A stretch of 64,000 nucleotides of DNA from a bacterium (GTDB taxonomy: Bacteria > Verrucomicrobiota > Kiritimatiellia > CAIKKV01 > CAITUY01), in the NCBI GenBank assembly GCA_037128595.1, contig JBAXWB010000022.1, positions 1-64,000 of the forward strand, read 5' to 3'. The notes below the pieces were generated by a model. It was not told the origin of the DNA, did no database searches, and saw nothing but the letters and a program-made list of their open reading frames with translations. A program made the position numbers and the translations under genes. Position 1 is the first letter of the stretch; every line of letters begins with the position of its first letter. Positions 59,677 to 64,000 of the stretch are shown here, piece after piece.

Positions 59677-61539
59677 ATGAAAATCGATACGGGCCTTTTC
59701 AACCACATGGTCTTGCAACGTAATCCGAAAAACGTGAGTGAGGCTGGATTTTCCGGACAATGCGGAGCCAGTGGTCCCCTGACGGCCACGGTACGGGCGG
59801 GCAAGCGCGTCATGAAAGGGTTTGCCGGCAAGACGGTCGGAAGCGCCGCCCGCGGCAAAATGAATGGTATCCTGAAAGGCCTGCCTGTGGGCGGTCCGTA
59901 CGAGATCGAACTCAACGCCGGGGATGAGACCCTGACGATCAAGGATGTCCTCGTGGGCGACGTCTGGCTGCTGGGAGGGCAGTCCAATATGCAGGGCTGT
60001 GCGCTTTTCCCGAAATCGCGGCTGGCCACGGATCCGCTGGTGCGCGCCTTCTTCATGGATGACCGCTGGGCGACCGCCAAGGATACGATCCACAACATGT
60101 GGGACTGCGTCGATCAGGTACACGTGGATATCAGCGGCGGAAAGCGGCCGGCCAAGCCTGATGCCGACTGGGGCGTCTGCCCGGGACCGGCCTTCGGCAA
60201 TGAACTGCGCCGTTTGACCCGGATCCCGCAGGGCCTGATCGCCTGCGCCCACGGGGGCACCTCGATGACGCAGTGGGACCCCAAACGCAAGAACGAGAAT
60301 GGCAAGAGCCTGTATGGCGCGATGATCCGCCGCCTCAAGAAGAATGGCGGCCGCGTGGCCGGGCTCATCTGGTATCAGGGTTGCAGCGACGCCAATCCCG
60401 ACACCGCCCCGCTCTATACGGCGCGCATGAAGGAATTCGCCGCTTCCCTGCGGCGCGACAGCGGGAACAAGACCCTCCCCATCGTGATCGTCCAGATCGC
60501 ACGCGTCATCGGCTGGGGCGCGGACACGGCCCCGCATTGGAATTCGATCCAGGATCAGGAACGCCGTCTGCCTGCGGTCATCAAGCAACTGGCGACCGTG
60601 CCGGCGATTGATTTGCCCCTGGACGATAACATTCACCTTAGCGGGGTAGGACAGTATGCTCTGGGCGTCCGTATGGCGCAGGCCATGCAGGTGTTGCGTG
60701 AGGGGCGTAAGGCGGGACAGCCGCAGATCGCCGTCAAAAAAGTCACGATTGAAACCGTGCGCGGTCTGGGAGTGGCGGTCGTGGAGTTCGAGAATGTGGT
60801 GGGCCGGCTCCGTTCCGGTTCCCGCCCCAGTGGCTTCGCCATCGTCAACCAGAATGGCAGCGCCAATCATTTCGATATCCAACTGGATGGTTCCTGCGCA
60901 CGCATCCGCAGCGGGATGTCTCCGGACGATATGGCCCAGGCGATGCTTCACTACGGCTATGGCACCGATCCCTACTGCAACATCACCGATGAGGCCGGTC
61001 GGTCGTTGCCCGTGTTCGGCCCCCTCCGGATGGGAGTACCCCGCGCCATCACCCCCTTTATCCGCCAGGTACGGGTCAGCGCCTTCCAGCCGTCGGCGGG
61101 CAAACTCGAGCAACTGGGCTACCCGGCCAACCTTGACGCGCTCCAAATGACCCAACGCACGTTCACCGAGCCGTTCTGCAACCTTCACCCCGAGATCATG
61201 CAACGGGGCAAACAGGATGAACTGGTTTACTTCGCCTTCCGGTTTTCCTGCAAGGAGCCTTTACCGCTGGCGCTGATCCTCGGTTACGACGGTCCGGTCA
61301 AGGCCTGGAGTGACGGCAAGCCGTTGCTCCACGATCCTCAAGGGACCAATCCCGCCACCACCGATAAACGTTCATCACGTTTTAACGCCGCCGCCGGAGA
61401 ACATGAAATCGTGGTGGCGCTGGGCACCAACGACGGGGCCGCCTGGGGTGTCTTTCTCCGGCTCGAACGCTTCGGGCTGACCAAAGCGCAACTGCTTAAG
61501 GGCCCGGCGAGTTACGTCATGCCGGAAATCCTGGAATAA
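59677..61539 (+). CDS. Sialate O-acetylesterase-family protein, cytoplasmic form
   Basis: The 620-residue product has SGNH blocks DVWLLGGQSNMQGCALF (nucleophile Ser), LIACAHGGTSMTQWDPK, LIWYQGCSDANPD (family W.QG motif) and LPLDDNIHLSGVGQYALG (catalytic Asp and His). A C-terminal beta domain of about 250 residues follows. Unlike the esterase at 40082 it lacks a signal peptide. AAGGA lies 7 bases before the ATG. It is divergent from the GH43-like/dehydrogenase pair across about 157 bases that show no other gene, and the next gene starts on the base after its TAA. It likely removes acetyl groups from imported oligosaccharides. Confidence 0.82.
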   Translation: MKIDTGLFNHMVLQRNPKNVSEAGFSGQCGASGPLTATVRAGKRVMKGFAGKTVGSAARGKMNGILKGLPVGGPYEIELNAGDETLTIKDVLVGDVWLLGGQSNMQGCALFPKSRLATDPLVRAFFMDDRWATAKDTIHNMWDCVDQVHVDISGGKRPAKPDADWGVCPGPAFGNELRRLTRIPQGLIACAHGGTSMTQWDPKRKNENGKSLYGAMIRRLKKNGGRVAGLIWYQGCSDANPDTAPLYTARMKEFAASLRRDSGNKTLPIVIVQIARVIGWGADTAPHWNSIQDQERRLPAVIKQLATVPAIDLPLDDNIHLSGVGQYALGVRMAQAMQVLREGRKAGQPQIAVKKVTIETVRGLGVAVVEFENVVGRLRSGSRPSGFAIVNQNGSANHFDIQLDGSCARIRSGMSPDDMAQAMLHYGYGTDPYCNITDEAGRSLPVFGPLRMGVPRAITPFIRQVRVSAFQPSAGKLEQLGYPANLDALQMTQRTFTEPFCNLHPEIMQRGKQDELVYFAFRFSCKEPLPLALILGYDGPVKAWSDGKPLLHDPQGTNPATTDKRSSRFNAAAGEHEIVVALGTNDGAAWGVFLRLERFGLTKAQLLKGPASYVMPEILE

Positions 61540-64000
61540 ATGCCCGCCACCGCTCCATCCCGGGCTCACCGCCCGGACCTGGTCATTTACCCGACCGCCG
61601 TCGCCCTGCGCCAGGTTCAACGCAGGGCATTGGCACGGGACGGTTTCTTTGACGGCCGCCGGCATCTGACCCTCGGCTCCCTCCTCCGCCTCTGTGCGGA
61701 GTCAGCCGCCCGCGCCGGCCTTCTCAAGGGGCCCCGGGGCCTGTCCCTGCGCCCCATCACCGATCTCGACCGGGAACTCGCCATCGTGGAGGCCGTCGCC
61801 AAATTCCAGTCCAGTCCCCACCCCGAAAACTCCATGCTCACGGCCCTCACCCCGGCGGCATTGGAAGAAACCCTGGAAGAACTGACCGACACCGTTGCCC
61901 CGCTGGCGACCCGCGCGGCCGACTTCATCACCCTGCTGGCCTGGGATCAACGCTCTCCCAAAAACCCCGATCTCGCGACCCTGTACCAGGCTTACACCGA
62001 CGTCTGCCAAGCGTTGCAGGTTGCCGACGATACCGCCGTCAACACCGCCATCCTGGCCCTGCTCCGCGGTCCCCGCCCCCTCTGGCCTCACCCATTGCAA
62101 GAGGCCGTCACCCTCTCCTTCGTGTCCGTCCGCTGGGTGGCCCCCTTTCAGGAATCGGTCATCCAGGCCCTCTCCTCCCAGCTGGGCCCGGACCACGTAC
62201 AGGTTCATCATATTCTTTCAGAACATGAACAGGACTGGTGGGCACAGGATCTCATGACCCGCGCCGGCCGGCTGCTCTTTGATGGCTCCACCGGCAGTGA
62301 GGATCATGACGGGCTCGCCTTTCAATCCCCCTCCACCCGGAGCGCCATCGAGGAGCTGACCAGCCTGCGTGAGGGCTATGCCATGCAGGATCGCGCCCTT
62401 GCGGAACCGGCCCGGGCCTGCGTCGGATTTTCCACCTCTGTCGGGCTCTATGGCGAAATCGAAGACCTCGCCCGCCGGATTGCCTGGGAACTTCACGACC
62501 GGCCTGATCCCCTGCGCCCCGATGAGCTCTGTCTCGTCACCCGTAATCTCGGGGCCTGTTCCGACGCCATCATGGATGTGTTCAGCCGCTTTAATATCCC
62601 CTATTACTTCCGCCGCGGCGTTCCCGTGCTGGCCATCCCCATCATTAAAACCATCCTCAACCTGGCCCGCTTTTCAGCCACCCGTGACCGGGAAGTGTTC
62701 TGCGCCCTGCTCGAAAGCCCCTGGCTCAATTGGCCGGGGCTCGGCCTCCCGGATCCTGCCGCCCTGGCCGACGACATTCTCCGGTCCGGAGCGGAACCCC
62801 TGCTGGATGATCCCAAGCGTCTGGTGCGCCGGCTCGTCAGCTACTACACCAACCCGTATTCCGAAAATCAGAATTTCCCTACCCGGGAACAAGCCGAGGC
62901 ACAGGCCAACGCGGTCCTCACCCTCTACCAGACCGTGCTCGGCCACCCCTCGATCCAAACCCTTGAGGAGGGGATGGCCGACCTCCTGAAGCGCTGCGAA
63001 CAGCTCACCCCCGGCTCCGGCCCCGGCGCGCGGTCCGATGATCCTCTCGGTCAACGCGCCACCCTCCTCAACACCAAGGCGTGTGAAGTGGCGTTGGAGA
63101 TGCTCAACACCCTGCGCCAGCACACCCTCGTGGCGGACACCCCTATCAACTGGTCGAGCCTGGTGGATCTGATCAGCCGGGCCCTCGAGAACCTGACCGT
63201 CACCCCGGGTCCCTCGGATGAATCCGGTGTATGGATTCTCAATCCCTTCGATTGTGCCGGGCTTCACTTCAAGGTGGTGCTTCTGGCCGGCATGAATGCC
63301 GGTGAGTTCCCGCAGCTCCCCACGCCCAGTCCGCTCTTCCCGGATGCGGAACTCATCGCCTTCCGTGAACGCCTCCTGAAAAAAGGGCCACTCCCCGCCG
63401 CCGCCCTGGCGGCTTCTAAAGTCCGCAACAGTCAGGAAAATATTCTCTTTCTCACCACCCTGGCGGCCGCCCGGGAACGGATCGTGTTCTCCTATCGCCG
63501 CCATGGCGAGGACGGTCGGGAACTGACCCCCTCGGTATTCTTCAGCACCCTCTGGCGTCTCACGGGGTGGCCCACCTGGCCCACCCTGCCGGCGGCCCCG
63601 CCCGACCCCTACGACCGCTGGCGCCTCACCCGGGGCGCCCCCCACCTGCTGGATCACTGGCAAAAACACAACGCCATTACCCCCCACAAGCGACGCCCCT
63701 TCCCGGGGGAATCTTTTCTCGGAACCGTCCCCCTCGGCTTATGCCGGGCGGATGATGAGCGCTGGCAACGCCTTGCCCATCAACCGGGCGAGACCCCGCC
63801 CGGACCGGGCGCCCCCAACCAGGCCGTCCCCGGCCCCTTGGCCTGCCATGTGGCCCATGGCATCCAGGTTGAGCACCACCGCCAGTCTTTTTTCACCCGT
63901 CAGGCACAGGCAGACCTTGGCGAACCCTCGCGCCACAGCCTTAAGGGCGGGGAATACGCGGGCATTCTGTCACCGGAATTATGGACCCGCATCAAGCCGC
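61540..64000 (+). CDS. AddB/RecB-like PD-(D/E)XK nuclease-helicase protein, 3' end outside window
   Basis: The frame starts with the ATG immediately after the TAA of the esterase gene and stays open for 820 codons to the window edge. The N-terminus (PDLVIYPTAVALRQVQRRAL) stands where AddB proteins begin but shows no Walker A motif. Later stretches fit the inactivated helicase part of AddB-type proteins: ELCLVTRNLGACSDAIMDVF, FNIPYYFRRGVPV, VFCALLESPWLNWPG, then VWILNPFDCAGLHFKVVLLA with GMNAGEFPQLPTPSPLF (motif V/VI region) and AARERIVFSYRRHGEDGREL. The nuclease domain would lie beyond the window. Such proteins process DNA ends in recombination repair with an AddA partner, expected downstream. 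It is very GC-rich compared with the glycan region. Confidence 0.75.
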   Translation, partial: MPATAPSRAHRPDLVIYPTAVALRQVQRRALARDGFFDGRRHLTLGSLLRLCAESAARAGLLKGPRGLSLRPITDLDRELAIVEAVAKFQSSPHPENSMLTALTPAALEETLEELTDTVAPLATRAADFITLLAWDQRSPKNPDLATLYQAYTDVCQALQVADDTAVNTAILALLRGPRPLWPHPLQEAVTLSFVSVRWVAPFQESVIQALSSQLGPDHVQVHHILSEHEQDWWAQDLMTRAGRLLFDGSTGSEDHDGLAFQSPSTRSAIEELTSLREGYAMQDRALAEPARACVGFSTSVGLYGEIEDLARRIAWELHDRPDPLRPDELCLVTRNLGACSDAIMDVFSRFNIPYYFRRGVPVLAIPIIKTILNLARFSATRDREVFCALLESPWLNWPGLGLPDPAALADDILRSGAEPLLDDPKRLVRRLVSYYTNPYSENQNFPTREQAEAQANAVLTLYQTVLGHPSIQTLEEGMADLLKRCEQLTPGSGPGARSDDPLGQRATLLNTKACEVALEMLNTLRQHTLVADTPINWSSLVDLISRALENLTVTPGPSDESGVWILNPFDCAGLHFKVVLLAGMNAGEFPQLPTPSPLFPDAELIAFRERLLKKGPLPAAALAASKVRNSQENILFLTTLAAARERIVFSYRRHGEDGRELTPSVFFSTLWRLTGWPTWPTLPAAPPDPYDRWRLTRGAPHLLDHWQKHNAITPHKRRPFPGESFLGTVPLGLCRADDERWQRLAHQPGETPPGPGAPNQAVPGPLACHVAHGIQVEHHRQSFFTRQAQADLGEPSRHSLKGGEYAGILSPELWTRIKP

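Noticed and set aside
59605-61203. Long antisense ORF (532 codons) opposite the sialate esterase
   Set aside because: The plus-strand gene has clear SGNH motifs; the antisense frame has no family pattern and follows from GC-rich third positions.

Overview
The window reads as bacterial chromosome from the PVC superphylum, most likely a Kiritimatiellota, Verrucomicrobiota or Lentisphaerota relative. That placement is inferred from gene content (DUF4838 proteins, LamG/Ig mosaic proteins ending in a 'STNL..W' type module, many AraC and LacI regulators, GPH transporter plus dispersed glycoside hydrolases without SusC/SusD). No rRNA gene is present to confirm it. Almost all structural genes lie on the minus strand; the plus strand carries four AraC-type regulators and, at the right end, an esterase and a nuclease gene.

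Layout. 1-1.5 kb is gene debris (pieces of an FAD oxidoreductase, a DUF1016 nuclease and an HU-type protein), a lone receiver domain and a small ORF. 1.5-8.2 kb is a sugar/polyol catabolic cluster (class II aldolase, fucose-isomerase-like protein, FGGY kinase, a gene broken by two in-frame stops, mannitol-dehydrogenase-family enzyme, mutarotase-like protein) read away from a divergent PocR/AraC regulator. 9-12.3 kb is an AraC / DegT aminotransferase / hydroxypyruvate-isomerase-like cassette followed by a truncated copy of a xylose-isomerase-like gene. 12.4-50.1 kb is a glycan-utilisation region: GH106-like, GH39, GH78-like and GH127 enzymes, two tandem DUF4838 proteins, a sialate O-acetylesterase, two paralogous secreted TIM-barrel proteins of unclear family, two further unassigned proteins, a 2076-residue surface protein, two beta-rich secreted proteins, an iron-type alcohol dehydrogenase, a GPH sugar symporter and a LacI regulator. 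50.2-56.6 kb holds two more AraC regulators and an operon of DegT aminotransferase, xylose-isomerase-like protein, Gfo/Idh dehydrogenase and PIG-L deacetylase. 56.6-64 kb has tRNA-Arg(CCG), a frameshifted SGNH hydrolase, a GH43-like/zinc-dehydrogenase pair, a divergent sialate esterase and the start of an AddB-like gene that runs off the window.

How it fits together. Five identical copies of the 14-mer CTTATCACGATAAG lie 48-105 bases upstream of start codons between 23.3 and 48.1 kb, all in the same orientation relative to the genes, with weaker copies at 33.5 and 41.7 kb. They appear to link the transporter, the DUF4838 proteins, GH39, the giant surface protein, the beta-rich proteins and unassigned enzymes into one regulon; the LacI gene inside the region is the natural candidate regulator. 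GH78/GH106-like (rhamnose), GH127 (beta-L-arabinofuranose), DUF4838/GH67N-like (uronate-type) and esterase genes suggest an O-acetylated rhamnose/arabinose-containing plant or algal glycan; this substrate is inference. The two AraC-DegT-isomerase cassettes are paralogous, and one carries an eroded copy of a gene intact in the other.
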